Of a stretch of 64,000 nucleotides of DNA, positions 1 to 52,886 are shown piece by piece. The notes beneath the pieces were generated by a model, which had not been told where the DNA came from, did no database searches, and saw only the letters and a list, made by a program, of their open reading frames with translations. How positions within the stretch are numbered: the first letter of the stretch is position 1; the number at the start of each line of letters is the position of its first letter. The stretch spans positions 12,291,783 to 12,355,782 of the forward strand of contig OY482846.1 of NCBI GenBank assembly GCA_960531495.1, read 5' to 3'. Both the position numbers and the translations under genes were made by a program. This stretch comes from Zeus faber. Lineage: Eukaryota; Chordata; Actinopteri; Zeiformes; Zeidae.

Positions 1-945
1 TCTCTCTCCACCATCTTTATTCAAAGACATCGCTGGGATGATTCCCTGTGTGTCTGTGCATAAGAGGTTGCTTTTAGAATCAGAATCAGAATTTATTTGC
101 CCAAGTAAATTTTCAGTTACAGTATGAGGAATTTGGTTTGAGGCAGTGCTTTATTATAATATTAAAGTGTCTAGAAAGCAAAATATACAACATTATTTAC
201 ACAAAATATGCATAATGCATAATGCATAATTATTAAATATACCCTGTGTACCATTTGTGCTTATATAAAAAGAACCATTTTGGCCCAAACCTAACCCAGA
301 CTAGCATCCTATCTACAGTATCTATCGTCTCCTCCTCTCGCACCACCACAGGAGCCGACAAACTGCTGGTTGCCACAGTTACAGTTCTCCAAACACCAAT
401 CAGGTGCCATTTTACTTTGAGGCCTGCTGGGGAGGGAGTCATACATGGAGCACGATGGGAAGAGAGATGAGCATTGATATTGAGCACAAAACCCCAAATC
501 GGTGCTGAAATATCACTGCCAGGGTTCAAAGCAGACACGGTGAAATGCTCTTCAAAAAATAGATAATAAATACATGATTATCCTTTTGTGGTTTATGAGC
601 GTTACGATTACAGTACAATTTAATTTACAGTCAAGATAAGATAATGATCATTTCTGGCAGGAAATTTCATGTGCAGCGAGATTTCCCTTCAACAAATACT
701 GTATTTTATACAATGTGCTTCTGTGCACGTCCGGTGCCACGTTTTTTGTGTAAAATGTCCAGGTTATTAATAAAAGACATTCTTGGGACTTTTTTCAAAT
801 TCATTATTCTTAGAGTCCTACAATGTTCAAATAGTTCAAACGCTCATTAATTGTAAGAAACAGCCATGAAACAAATGTTGGCAGGCTGACTTCTGCAGGG
901 ACAGTGGTCCCTCTGGTGGTGACATCAGCACTCTGTGTGACATGG
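1..945. other. Intergenic, LINE tail remnant
   Basis: No gene is recognisable. At about 68-100 an agaatcagaatcagaattt stretch resembles the reverse complement of a LINE 3' tail (GATTCT repeats after a T-rich end), like the copy at 8172-8233. A cluster of ATGCAT-type motifs lies near 205-230. Short open frames at 233-538 overlap each other on both strands and match nothing I know. Confidence 0.4.
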
Positions 946-1092
946 GACATTTAATAATGGAACATTTAATAATAGGACATTAAATAATGGGACATTTAAT
1001 AATAGAACATTTAATAATAGAACATTTAACAATAGGCCATTTAATAATGGGACATTTAATAATAGGACATTTAATAATGGGACATTTTACAA
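946..1092. repeat. 15-bp minisatellite
   Basis: About ten tandem copies of a 15-bp AT-rich unit (consensus gacatttaataatgg, alternating with tag endings) run through this stretch, with one or two substitutions per copy. Not coding. Confidence 0.85.
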
Positions 1093-1376
1093 AAGGTTAC
1101 TTTCTAATATGACATTTTATAATTTGCATTTTACCATTCACAAAAACATAATGTGGATCTAAAACTTGCTGGGTGAAATTCTCAAAGAAAACCTGGGTTC
1201 AACTCACTCAAAATATGTGATGTTTTCCCTTCTTCAACAATTTTAGTCGATTAACCCTGGATGACCTGCGTGGGATTGTAATATCAGGACTAACAAGGTA
1301 GGCTGCGGTCAACAAAACAGTATGTGACAAAGGATCACCTGTTCGATCACCTGAAGCTAAGGGCGTAGGGAAATAT

Positions 1377-1378
<2 letters not shown>

Positions 1379-1454
<76 letters not shown>
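1379..1454. repeat. (CA)n microsatellite
   Basis: About 37 uninterrupted AC units ending at a CATGCACA transition. Simple repeat. Confidence 0.95.
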
Positions 1455-1455
<1 letters not shown>

Positions 1456-1730
1456 CACAGTCAAACTCAAACAAGTACACATTTTTTTAAATGTTTGTTT
1501 TTGTGTGAGTAAACTGTGTATGCAGAATTTGTTCTGTTGAGATGGGTTTATACTGTATTGCCTAGAGGGGCATGTTTTTTTCTAATAAAGAGCAAGATGA
1601 TATATGAATTTTAAATGTTGACTGAATTTTAAATGTTGACTGGCTGCTATTCCGTATTAACATGCACTGCTCTGTCAAACAGCCAAATTCATGAAGGGAA
1701 TACAGTATATCAAGTGTTGTTTTATCTATC

Positions 1731-2205
1731 TCATATCTTATCTTAATCTTATCATGTCTTTCATGTCTTATCTTATCTTATCTTATCTTATCTTATCTTA
1801 TCTTATCTTATCTTACCATGTCTTATCATGTCTTATCTATCTCATATCTTATCTTAATCTTAACATGTCTTGTCTTATCTTATCTTATCTTGTCTGATCA
1901 TGTCTGATCATGTCTTATCTTATCTTATCTTATCTTATCTTATCTTATCTTATCTTATCTTATCTTATCTTATCATGTCTTATCTTACCTTATCTTCTCA
2001 TGTCTTATCTTACCTTATCTTCTCATGTCTTATCATGTCTTATCTTATCTTATCTTATCTTATCTTATCTTATCATGTCTTATCTTACCTTATCTTGTCC
2101 TATCATGTCTTCTCATGTCTTATCTTATCTTATCTTATCTTATCTTATCATGTCTTATCTTATCTTATCATGTCTTATCTTATCTTATCTTGTCTTATCT
2201 TCTGA
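1731..2205. repeat. (TTATC)n / TCTTA satellite-like array
   Basis: Nearly 480 bp of the pentamer tctta, interrupted by recurrent atgtcttat and ttacctt variants that form a higher-order pattern. The same pentamer, inverted, forms the 3' tail of the L2-like LINE at 5085-5112, so the array may have grown from a LINE tail. Open frames through it (Leu-Ser-Tyr-Leu-Ile repeats) are artefacts. Confidence 0.9.
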
Positions 2206-3080
2206 TGACTTAAATCAGTGGAGTCATGATTTATATTTTTTTTAATCATATACCCTGTTCACATAGCGATGGTGTCCAGCAGATGTCAGTCTACTACTTT
2301 GTGTTGAATAAAGTTGAAACGCTCCCAACGTTCAAACCGGTTGCACTATATGAAGTATGACGATGGTGCGCGGTAATTCGTAAGAATGTTTTTGTAAAAA
2401 AAAAAAAGACCTCCATATATTAGAAATTGACATTCAATACAATCAAAAAAACAAACAACCATCAGTACCCTTGGAGGAAAAAATATCCCCACCACCTCAA
2501 GTAAGAAATTAAAACAACAAAAACAGATCTATTGATTGGAGGAGGCACAGATGAACAAAGTCAAGCAAAGATGTTAAAAGCTTTGCAGTCTTTTATCTAT
2601 TTTTTAACAAATGACAGGCAATAAAAAATAAAAACAAAGAGAACGTGGAAACCACATTGCATTATGGGAGTTGTAGTTTAACTCGCCTCTGCCTGTCTGG
2701 TTGGAATATCAGAAGCACTAAAGCGATCAAATCAAAACAGTTTGAAAAGTTGAAAATTCAGGTGCCATCAACGGGCGTTACTTTTTTTTGCAGTCTGTCT
2801 AAGACTGATTTCATAATTTTTCTTAATGTTTATTGCACATTAATTTCAGTTGCTTCGCCACCGTGGACTCCAGACGCCTCATACCAACTGCACTCGTTAA
2901 TAGTGAAGTTGGTATGAGACGGTCGATAACAACCTTTATTTCTTTATTTTCATTTTTGACCAATGTTTATTTCAAATCGTTTGTATTATGTGTTAATTAC
3001 ACATTCAATTTGACATAAATATTTAATGATTTGTTTTTGACTTTTTCCCCCGTTTCTCTGTCCTTTTGTGTAAGACAGGG
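2206..3080. other. Intergenic, no gene seen
   Basis: AT-rich non-coding DNA with poly-A runs. I see no conserved frame, RNA gene or clear element boundary. Confidence 0.4.
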
Positions 3081-3470
3081 ACCACAGGGCCACACTCATT
3101 CACTCATACTCCCTTCCCAGGTCTTTGGTTGGTGCCATGCCATTGTTCCGACAGCCTGTTATTCTGAAACCCCAGCAGTCCGAAAAATGTCCGACTGGAC
3201 CGAAAGCCCATTTGTCCGACAGCCCATTATCCCAAAAACAAACGGCCATTACTCTGGAGGCCCCTTGCTCTGAAACCCACTAACCCACTAACTCACTAAC
3301 TTTATAACCCTAACCCTACCCCAACCCTAACTGCTCCGCTGAAGCCCAGTACGTGCCCAGCTGGGAGGGGGTTGTTTTCGGCCTAACGGGCTGTCAGACA
3401 AATCCCTGTCTAAAGATGGTTTCGGCAACTTTAGAATAAGTCCCACCAGCTTTTGGCTCGCGTTGACTTC
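3080..3470. repeat. Interspersed repeat with telomere-like core
   Basis: This stretch repeats degenerate ccgacagcccattat-type phrases and then carries ccctaaccctaccccaaccctaac at 3306-3331. The pattern looks like a dispersed fish repeat that happens to include telomere-like hexamers rather than a true interstitial telomere. Confidence 0.45.
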
Positions 3471-3639
3471 TCAAGAAGCCTAAACTGTGTATGCTGTGTT
3501 GGCATAATCACAGCCAACACAAACCTTTCAGCTTTTTAGCGCTGTGGTTTGGCAAATCAAATCTAAAAAGCTGGATGGATGCATGAATAGATTACCATAA
3601 CTCATACAGTTGTTTATGTAACACACAACTACTGCATAT

Positions 3640-3767
<128 letters not shown>

Positions 3768-4159
3768 ACGCATACACGCACATTCTACCAATGTGAGTAT
3801 TTATGATGTCGCAGCAGTGTCACAGTGTCACAGTGGAGATGGTCATCAATGTCATTTAATTTGCATTTGATGCACCTTTCAAACACAGTTGGTTCAGAGT
3901 GGTGGAAACATGGAAAAGCGACAGTACTTAACATATGTTAACACGCCTTGCACCCGCCGACAGGTACGTATCAGAATCTGTCCGAACCACACATCAGACA
4001 TTCAACTATTTCTAGATCATCAGTGTGAGTTTATGACTTTGTGAAGTTTCTCAGTTTTTGACTCCACTGTGATATAAATATGGTTACACTTTATTTATTT
4101 GTAAAGTCCAATGTAATGCTGAACTCAGTACAAACTGACTATGTTGATGTAGAATTGAT

Positions 4160-4460
4160 TCAGTAATAACTGAAGTCTCTGAGGCCCCAAAACATGTTTT
4201 TGCTGAAAACCACTGAGATTATGCATTCGAGCCATTCTAAAAATGTCTCTAAATCCATCGTGCTCCTGACACTCTGTTTGAGTGGGAGGATCCATTCTCC
4301 TGAGGCCACAAGTTCTGTGAGCCAATGGGGTTTGAGCTTTCACTTGTATTTAGTCTGTAAACTTTTACCAATTTCACCTTATCAGTCCACTAAAATCTGT
4401 TTCTGAACATATTTGAGGCAAGAATAGACAAAAGACAATCCAGTCGCTTAATCTTCACTC
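4160..4460. mobile_element. Non-autonomous repeat, partial copy (family A)
   Basis: It shares with 16483-17036 the phrases around 'tctctgaggccccaaaacatgt', 'ccactgagattatgcattcgagccattc' (in pieces) and the segment before a TTCTGAACA...TTTGAGGCAAGAATAG end. Coding capacity is absent. It is interpreted as a partial copy of the same inverted-end repeat family. Confidence 0.5.
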
Positions 4461-4649
4461 ATATTAGATCTCCATTTAAAAATTTGTTCTGACTTTCACC
4501 GTTGTGTCCAGAGCAGCACGGAGCTTACAATAAAATACAATAAATAAAGTAAATTCACAGGAAAAAAACACAGTATAATTATTTTTTAAATGCTTACATT
4601 TCCATCATCAGCAGTTTTTGTCTTGGACAGTTGGTATTAATTCTTCTGT

Positions 4650-4965
4650 CTTTTAAAAGATTTGTGCTGGTCTCTGCAGCCAACAGAGCACTTCCCGTGC
4701 TTAGCTCTAAGCTTCGATGCTAGTGGGTCCGGCGGCGCTCCAAACCTGGATGGAGTTACTCAGATGGGGTCAGTTCTCTTTAGCTTGACTCCCTCGGCGA
4801 CGTGTCGGAGGGCAGCAATGCTGAACGGCTCGTTTCACCACATGTCTTCTGGGTTGTCTTATTTCACTGTGTGTCAGTAGGCCCATCAGAGACCCAAATG
4901 TATGAGCACAAGCATTGAAAAAGTGGGTTTTACATAATAGGTCCCCTTTAATACTTAGTATCAAC
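4650..4965. repeat. Interspersed repeat, unclassified
   Basis: The stretch ends in 'aagtgggttttacataa' followed by 'taggtcccctttaa', a phrase typical of dispersed fish repeats. It contains Gly/Ser-like short frames without a recognisable product. Confidence 0.35.
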
Positions 4966-4989
4966 TTCTCCAAGGTTAAGGTTTAGACC

Positions 4990-5084
4990 AAACTGTCTCA
5001 ACTGACAGTTGGAAGGAGTTTCAGTTGATAGAAGTTTCAGATAATAGGTGATTTAGTTGATAGGAGTTACAGTTCATAGGTGTT

Positions 5085-5085
<1 letters not shown>
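4990..5085. repeat. Minisatellite, left part
   Basis: Diverged copies of a roughly 16-bp half unit (agttgataggagtttc / agttaataggtgtttt) lie here and resume at 7640. The LINE between them sits inside the array. Confidence 0.75.
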
Positions 5086-7639
<2,554 letters not shown>

Positions 7640-7640
<1 letters not shown>

Positions 7641-8318
7641 TTTGAGTTGATAGGAGTATCAGTTGATAGGAGTTGCAGTTGATAGGAGCTTCAGTTAATG
7701 GGTGGTTTTAGTTGATAGGAGTTTCAGTTTACAGGTGTTTTAGTTGATAGGAGTTCAGCTAACAGGTGTTTTAGTTGATAGGAGATCCAGTTAATGGGTG
7801 TTTTATTTGATAGGAGTTTTAGTTGATAGGAGTATCAGTTGATAGGAGTTGCAGTTGATAGGAGTTTTAGTTAATAGGTGTTTTAGTTGATAGGAGCTTC
7901 AGTTAATGGGTGTTTTAGTTGATAGGAGTTTCAGTTAAGAGGTGTTTTAATTGATAGGAGCTTAAGTTAATGGATCTTTTAGTTAATAGGAGTTTCAGTT
8001 GATAGGCATTTCAGTTAATAGGTGTTTTAGTTGATAGGAGATCCAGTTAATGGGCCTTTTAGTTGATAGGAGTTTCAGTTGATAGCAGTTTCAGTAAATG
8101 GTTGTTTCAGTTGATAGGACTTTCAGTTAATGGGTGTTTTAGTTGATAGGAGCTTCAGTTAATGGGTCTTTTAAGTAATTTCCCCCTGGGATTATTAAAG
8201 TATTTCTGATTCTGATTCTGATTCTGATGATTCTGATTTTAGTTGATAGGAGTTTCAGTTGATAGGCGTTTCAGTTAATAGGTGTTTTAGGTGAAAGGAG
8301 CTTCAGTTTCAGTTGTTT
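7640..8318. repeat. Minisatellite, right part
   Basis: About forty diverged half units of agttgataggagtttc and agttaatgggtgtttt continue the array started at 4990. At 8172-8233 the array is interrupted again by a short LINE tail and then resumes. Confidence 0.85.
8172..8233 (+). mobile_element. LINE 3' tail inserted in minisatellite
   Basis: The sequence tttccccctgggattattaa followed by aagtatttctgattctgatt repeats has the form of a fish L2-type LINE 3' end with its (GATTCT)n tail. It is a severely 5'-truncated insertion in the plus direction. Confidence 0.7.
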
Positions 8319-8399
8319 AAATCGTTACGTTCGGGATATAAATGTTTGGTTTGGGTTTTAACATTAGACACGGTGACATCTAAATAGGATTGGAGCTGG

Positions 8400-8524
8400 G
8401 TGTGGTTTGCAGGTGAACCGACCCCCAGCCGCCAATAGCAAACTGACTTCCCCGCGGTGCGCAGCCCCAGGTCCAGCGTTTCCTGCCGACCATAATCCCT
8501 CTCACAGCGATGACGTCAGCAGGA
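8400..8524 (+). promoter_or_regulatory. map7: map7 proximal promoter / 5' UTR
   Basis: GC- and CpG-rich sequence precedes the map7 start, including agccgccaatag (a CCAAT-type box near 8430) and tgacgtca (8511-8518), a perfect CRE-type palindrome just upstream of the initiator. The transcription start cannot be fixed from sequence alone. Confidence 0.5.
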
Positions 8525-43091
<34,567 letters not shown>

Positions 43092-43111
43092 TGCTCATGG
43101 GCGCCCGGGAC

Positions 43112-43112
<1 letters not shown>

Positions 43113-43161
<49 letters not shown>

Positions 43162-43166
43162 CACAC
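43113..43166. repeat. (CA)n microsatellite
   Basis: About 26 CA units with one CG interruption. Confidence 0.95.
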
Positions 43167-44891
43167 CCGGGATCCAGGGGAGAGAGAGTGGTCAGAGCAT
43201 GAGAGCCTGAGAGACAGAGTGGAGTTTGGAAAAATGGTCCCCTCATGGCCAGACCTGTTCTTAGGTGCAGTTTCATTAGTTTAGCGCTTTTTCTTTCCAC
43301 GGCTGTTTCCCAAAGCTGATGTCTCCAAAGAGCTCTCCCAAAGCTTCCAGCCACAGCACTCCCCCAGAGGAAAAGATCGTCTCTCCACCTCTGACCACAA
43401 ATGTGTCGTGTGCGGCCACACTGCTGAAATGTCCTGAATTGAACGTGCCCTGAAATGGCAGAAGTGCAGTTCAGGTTTTCCACCATCATACAATATGAGT
43501 AGGGTGGGGTTGTGTTTGTCTTGTAGTACCTGTAAAGCGAGATCAGCGGTCGAGTCTTCTGTCACCATACTCCAGGGGTTTCCTGTGCCCTTAGCATTAA
43601 GAGGGTTTGTGTGTTTTGTTTCACTTCAGAGAAACCTTGTAATTCTAAGGTTTGGACATTGTTTGAAATTGTAGGGATGAGAAAAAGGGCATCCCAGTGA
43701 TTGTAGGCATATTTGTGATACGTGATAATGCCTACAGAGGGTGGAGAGGGGCTACAAAGGCTAGTTTTGGGGGGGGGGGGGGGGTGTCTATGGTTGAATT
43801 TAAGTTAAACATTAACAAAAAGACTGTTCTGAGTAAAGAATTAGGTTGTAAACTAATGATGTTTAGTTTTCTATAATTGCTGTAAAGACAAGTTTTTGTT
43901 TTGTATTTCTCTCCCCCACCCTCTCTCAGAATAATCTTGTTTTCCTTTTTGTGAGCTTTGCTGGACAGGAGGTAAATGCTTGACAATCCTGTTGAGGCAG
44001 CATTACGGAGCCCATCAGCAGCTCTGGTGGAGTCTCCTGAAGGTAGTGGCCAGGCACCCATGAAATGGATAAAAATAATTTAAAAAAGTTATAATAATGC
44101 TTAATCTGACAATGACCTTATCCAGCGGAAATTGAGGGTTAATCAAAAAGAAACAGCATTTTGGACCTTACTTTGCCTTACGATGTGAAGCAATGCAGTC
44201 ATTTATGGACTCAACTGTCATTAACATGAACACAAGATGTGTGCTCCGTAGACACAAGTTCAACACTCTGCCATCAAATGGCTCCCTATTCATCCTGCCT
44301 ATAATGTAGTCTCTAAAATCTAGCTGAACTGGAATGCTATTTGAGTAAGAGATGCGTTACATGTTCGCCATTTGTCTGTGACAGAGGGTGCAAGTGCAAT
44401 CCAAGTTGTTCCACCTCATGTTAATGAAAGAAAGGACTAAAAGCAATAATTGTCTCCCGAGTCTCCTCTCAGGACATCGTCTCCTGCATCGAGATCCTGA
44501 AGAGAACGCTACTGTGCTGGACATCATTTTGAGCCGCATCATTGTTGCAGATACTTCTGTGGTTGCAACTGGAGAGTGTGCGGTTCTCCAAGCTTTGCAC
44601 TTCCATGTTCTATCATCTCAATGTTTTCATCCGGTTGGACTGTCTTCAAGGGCATTGAAGCTGAATGGTTGCGACAACATTTTATGTTTTCCAGGTTATT
44701 TTTTGGAATGGTTGCATTGAAGACTGAAGTTATACATTGATCCTGTAATTTATGTTTAAAGTTCTATATCAAGATGGCTGTAACAAAGCTTTAAACACCA
44801 ACTAGATGCTATCCTTAGAAGGAAGGGGCGACAGACTGAGTTCTTAACTGTTGGACAGAAATCATCTCCCACCCGTGCTTCATGGCATGCT

Positions 44892-44897
44892 AATAAA
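44892..44897 (+). promoter_or_regulatory. map7: Poly(A) signal, probable map7 3' end
   Basis: AATAAA is followed by gactacattttgtgaagttt and a second tttgtgaag, a fitting downstream GU-rich element. It lies 270 bp from the convergent armc1l stop. Confidence 0.5.
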
Positions 44898-45169
44898 GAC
44901 TACATTTTGTGAAGTTTTTTGTGAAGCTTCTGTACTAGAACAGCATGATTATCAGAAACAGACAATTGTCAGCGTTGAAAGGTTGTTTAAAAATATTCAA
45001 CAACAAGAATATACAGACAATAGCAATGAAAACAGAAAATATTTACATCCAACTGCACATCACGTTGGCGGAGATCTTGAATAGATTCAGCCTTTATCCC
45101 CCAGATCACGGGATACAAAGCTCCACCACAGTGTGTTGGTACGATGCGCTACACAAAGCTGCTCCAGTT

Positions 45170-45367
45170 TCACCAGTAGAAAGTCTTTGTGAGGAAACTG
45201 GCAGCGGAGGTGAGCCAGCTGCCGCTGTCGTCCTGCTTGGCCGCGGTGCGAGACACGGCGTGGTGCGTCGCCCTCTCGGGGCTGTTCTCCTCCTCCTCCG
45301 GGAGGTAGTCCGGAAGGACGGCGTTCTGCTGGACCTCGGCACCGCACGGAGCCAGAACGACAAGGAC
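45170..45367 (-). CDS. armc1l: armc1l coding exon 6
   Basis: 65 codons plus TGA (45172-45170). Starts after ctcctctcag with [20 protein letters not shown], then a Glu-rich stretch and the conserved aromatic end FYW. Confidence 0.95.
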   Translation of the reverse strand, partial: VLVVLAPCGAEVQQNAVLPDYLPEEEENSPERATHHAVSRTAAKQDDSGSWLTSAASFLTKTFYW

Positions 45368-46899
45368 CTGAGAGGAGCCCGGCGCAGAGCAGGGGGGGAA
45401 TTATGGAGGGAATCTTCTTCACTGCACAGATGAGAATAAAAGTTTAAACTCGCCTCCTCTCCCGCTTCGTTCTTCACCACCTGCTTGGCCGACAGAACCT
45501 TGGTCTCAGCGATGGCCGACACCAGACTCTGAAGTGAAGAGAAAGAGTTTACCAGAGTTTAAACTATTTCCAAGTCACAGGAGAGGCCTTCTTTTCTTAA
45601 TGAAGATTAGACCAAGTGGATCTGAGAAATGACACTGTGGGGTTTTTTTTTTTCCCCCCTGTACCTCGGTGAGGAGGTCTGATCGTATGCGGACGGTGCA
45701 CCTCTTGGTGGCCATCTGGAAGGTGAAGCTGATCACTCCTTTAACCCGAAGAAGAGCATCTTCACACAGGCCTCGCTGGACCTTAACAAGACAAACCAGT
45801 GGAATTAACGCATTATACTGCTGATTGTAAAAAAAAATGTATAACTGGTATTAATGGCTCCTTTAAAAAAAAAAAAAAAAGACAATCACAAACCCAGAAG
45901 ATAAACTGGGAGCAGAAGTGGTCGTGTCCATCCGCTCCACTGCTCCACTCACCGTGCTGTCCAGGCCCTGGATGTGCAGTGTGACTGACTTGGCCTTTTT
46001 GTTGGAGGAGTTGATGAAGAACTGGGGCTTCTTCTTCGGCTTCTTCTCGGGAGTACGGCACACAGGCTCGGTGGGTAAACTCAGTAAGCCGTACACCTCC
46101 TTAGCCAGGGCTGCGATGTTGACACACAGACCTACCCTATAAGGCAGAAGACAAAATACATCTATGGAGGCGTTTTGATGAGTGTGCTGTGCCCCAAAAA
46201 CAATGTGTCCACGTCCGTATAATAACAGACTGGGCCCATCGCTATTAAAACCAATCCGATAAAAGAATCTATTGACATAAACATGGCACTGCATACGATT
46301 TTTCCCGCACAGTCGTCATCTTACCGGTCCATCAGGTTCTCCAGGCTCACCATCATACCCAGCTCGTTCCTCATGTTGTTGATGTTGGTGGACAGCTCGG
46401 CCAAGTAGCGAAGAGTCTGAGGACGTAAAGGAAAGACGGGAAGATGGCAGACGGCGGCGTGTTCCACAATGTAGTTGTACAATTAGGTGAGTGCTTCACG
46501 TCATCGCTCCAGTGAATGACATCGCAACTGTTTAAACTGAAATCTTATAAAATGATCAATGGACAGTGCAGGCGACGAGACCATTGCGGACAAACATCAT
46601 CTGACAACTGAACGCGGGAAATTCAACGGGTTGATCATGCAATAAAATGGGTTGTGGACCCGCAGACACCCTGACCTGCACGCCTCTCTGCCGCCAACAC
46701 GTTTATTTCCCAGTGGTGTAGAAACCCGCGCGACGAAGGGAGTTACCTGCAGGGTGGCGAACAGCACCTCCGGGTCGAGGTGGTCCAGAAACAGAACCAG
46801 CCCGGGGAGACAGCCCTGGTCCTGGACGATGGCTTCCCGGTTCTGCGGCTCGGAGGCCAAGTCCCGCAGCTGACTCACCACTGACAGGGCGTTCATCAT
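45170..46899 (-). CDS. armc1l: armc1l: armadillo repeat-containing protein 1-like
   Basis: ARMC1-family protein; ARMC1 is known at mitochondria, linked to mitochondrial distribution and the DNAJC11/MICOS-associated bridging complex. Six coding exons (minus strand): 46899-46747, 46416-46325, 46136-45953, 45781-45665, 45528-45454, 45367-45170, in phase, 272 residues (human ARMC1 is 282). The armadillo-like N-terminus reads [20 protein letters not shown] and [29 protein letters not shown] follows. A second fold like a heavy-metal-associated domain without metal cysteines lies at about 130-185 ([33 protein letters not shown]). The C-terminus is [10 protein letters not shown] ... [16 protein letters not shown]. 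The start is one of two tandem ATGs (46899, 46896). One intron is GC-AG. Divergence from ARMC1 and its position beside mtfr2 support the 'like' paralogue. Confidence 0.93.
45454..45528 (-). CDS. armc1l: armc1l coding exon 5 (GC donor)
   Basis: 25 codons, phase 0/0: [20 protein letters not shown] to AGEE. ARMC1 alignment requires the exon to end at GAGGAG before gcgagt, a GC-type 5' splice site. Reading on past it gives non-homologous sequence. Confidence 0.88.
45665..45781 (-). CDS. armc1l: armc1l coding exon 4
   Basis: 39 codons, phase 0/0. [20 protein letters not shown] and [12 protein letters not shown], nearly identical to ARMC1. Confidence 0.95.
45953..46136 (-). CDS. armc1l: armc1l coding exon 3
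   Basis: Phase 2 in, 0 out. [19 protein letters not shown], a Lys/Pro-rich linker ([13 protein letters not shown]), then [17 protein letters not shown], the first strand of the HMA-like fold. Confidence 0.93.
46325..46416 (-). CDS. armc1l: armc1l coding exon 2
   Basis: Phase 0 in, 2 out. [20 protein letters not shown] then [11 protein letters not shown], corresponding to LRYLAE...KGELGMMLSLQNV of ARMC1. Confidence 0.93.
46747..46899 (-). CDS. armc1l: armc1l coding exon 1
   Basis: 51 codons, ends CTGCAG|gtaact in phase 0. Preceded by 19 nt of 5' UTR and an acceptor made of a 12-T run plus ag (46920-46919). Confidence 0.93.
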
Positions 46900-47159
46900 T
46901 ATATCCTAAAGCTGAAACCTAAAAAAAAAAAATTATAATAATAATAATAATGATGATGATAATAAAATGGTGGGGAACGGTGGTCACATGCAACCACGCG
47001 AGTAGAAGCAGGGGGGGTTAATGCTATACAAGCTAACATTAGCGCGAAGGCAAGCGCGCTAAGTTTAGGCAAAAACACCTCAACAAACTAACTCCTAAAA
47101 ATGTATAATAGAGTAATCTCCAATAACGTCAACGTGTGTGTGGGGGGATTGTAACTTAG

Positions 47160-47600
47160 TCCATTTAATTATGAGGCGAAACTTACCACGGAGAACGGCT
47201 TCTCCACGCAAATACAAATTTGGTGCTGTTTATTTTTGTCGGAACACGATTGGACGAGCGGCCACCTGCCAGGCGGCACCATCCCGCCCTCCCATTCGCC
47301 GATACGGCAGCTCGCAGTTTTGCACCCAATCGCGACGCGTTTTACTGAAGCCCGCTCGCATTCGAGTTCCCCCCGGAGCCGCTCGCCGAGAAAGAGGAAC
47401 GTGACGCGGGGGGGCAAGCGGCGAGGACGCGGCGGACGAACTGCGGCTTGTTCGGCGTCTGCTCCGCAAAAACGAACGCAGAGAGCGAAGCGGACCCCGA
47501 CGAGACGCGTTAAAACGGCGAGTTTCCACCCATGTCTGTTGGGTCTTTGTTTTTTGTTTTTTGTTTTTACTTTATTCCGCGTTTTCTAACGCGCGTTTGT
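47160..47600. promoter_or_regulatory. Shared CpG-rich divergent promoter of armc1l and mtfr2
   Basis: A donor for a non-coding armc1l first exon is seen on the minus strand (ccgtg|gtaagt, exon end 47187). CCAAT boxes lie in opposite orientations at 47249-47253 (minus) and 47326-47330 (plus). The region 47270-47530 is rich in CpG and lacks TATA. The first mtfr2 exon probably starts here, with coding exon 1 at 47895. Start sites are not resolved. Confidence 0.6.
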
Positions 47601-48001
47601 AAACTTGCGGCGTTTCCTGGGTGGTTGATGATGCAGATGTTTGTTTTTGTTGATAATCTCCAGCTTCGTCGTGTGTTGCGAATACTTTTCTGTTTAGTAT
47701 TATGTTTGTGTTTATTGTCTACTACCATTTTTGATAAAAAAAAAAATATTGTGGTTTATTTTATGTTGGCATTTTTTGGGGTTTGTTAAATTTTGGACAT
47801 TTAAGATTCACCTGTATGGTTCGCTGATAATGCATTCAGGTGCAGGCTTCACACATGAAATATGTTTACTTGTCTTTCTGTCTTCTTTCTGCAGGTACAG
47901 ATGTGACATGTTTTCGGGGTAGCTGCTTGGTGCAGAGTGTTTTGTTATTTTTAACAGACAGAGGATCTGCTCAGCGTGCTGCTGCTGCTGCAGATCTCCC
48001 A

Positions 48002-52886
<4,885 letters not shown>

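Larger units (their letters stand above)
43092..44912 (+). other. map7: Probable map7 3' UTR
   Basis: From the proposed stop to the poly(A) signal at 44892 there is no conserved frame. It contains a (CA)n tract, a G-run at 43769-43783 and otherwise ordinary 3' UTR-like AT-rich DNA. Confidence 0.45.

Noticed and set aside
1691..2245. Leu-Ser-Tyr-Leu-Ile repeat frames
   Set aside because: Produced by the TCTTA pentamer array, not a gene.
3306..3331. Interstitial telomere
   Set aside because: Only about four imperfect hexamers inside a dispersed repeat; too short for a fusion relic.
43504..44033. Alternative map7 last exons after cttgtag (43506) or ctggacag (43967)
   Set aside because: They give longer, unrelated tails and weaker acceptors than the site at 43080.
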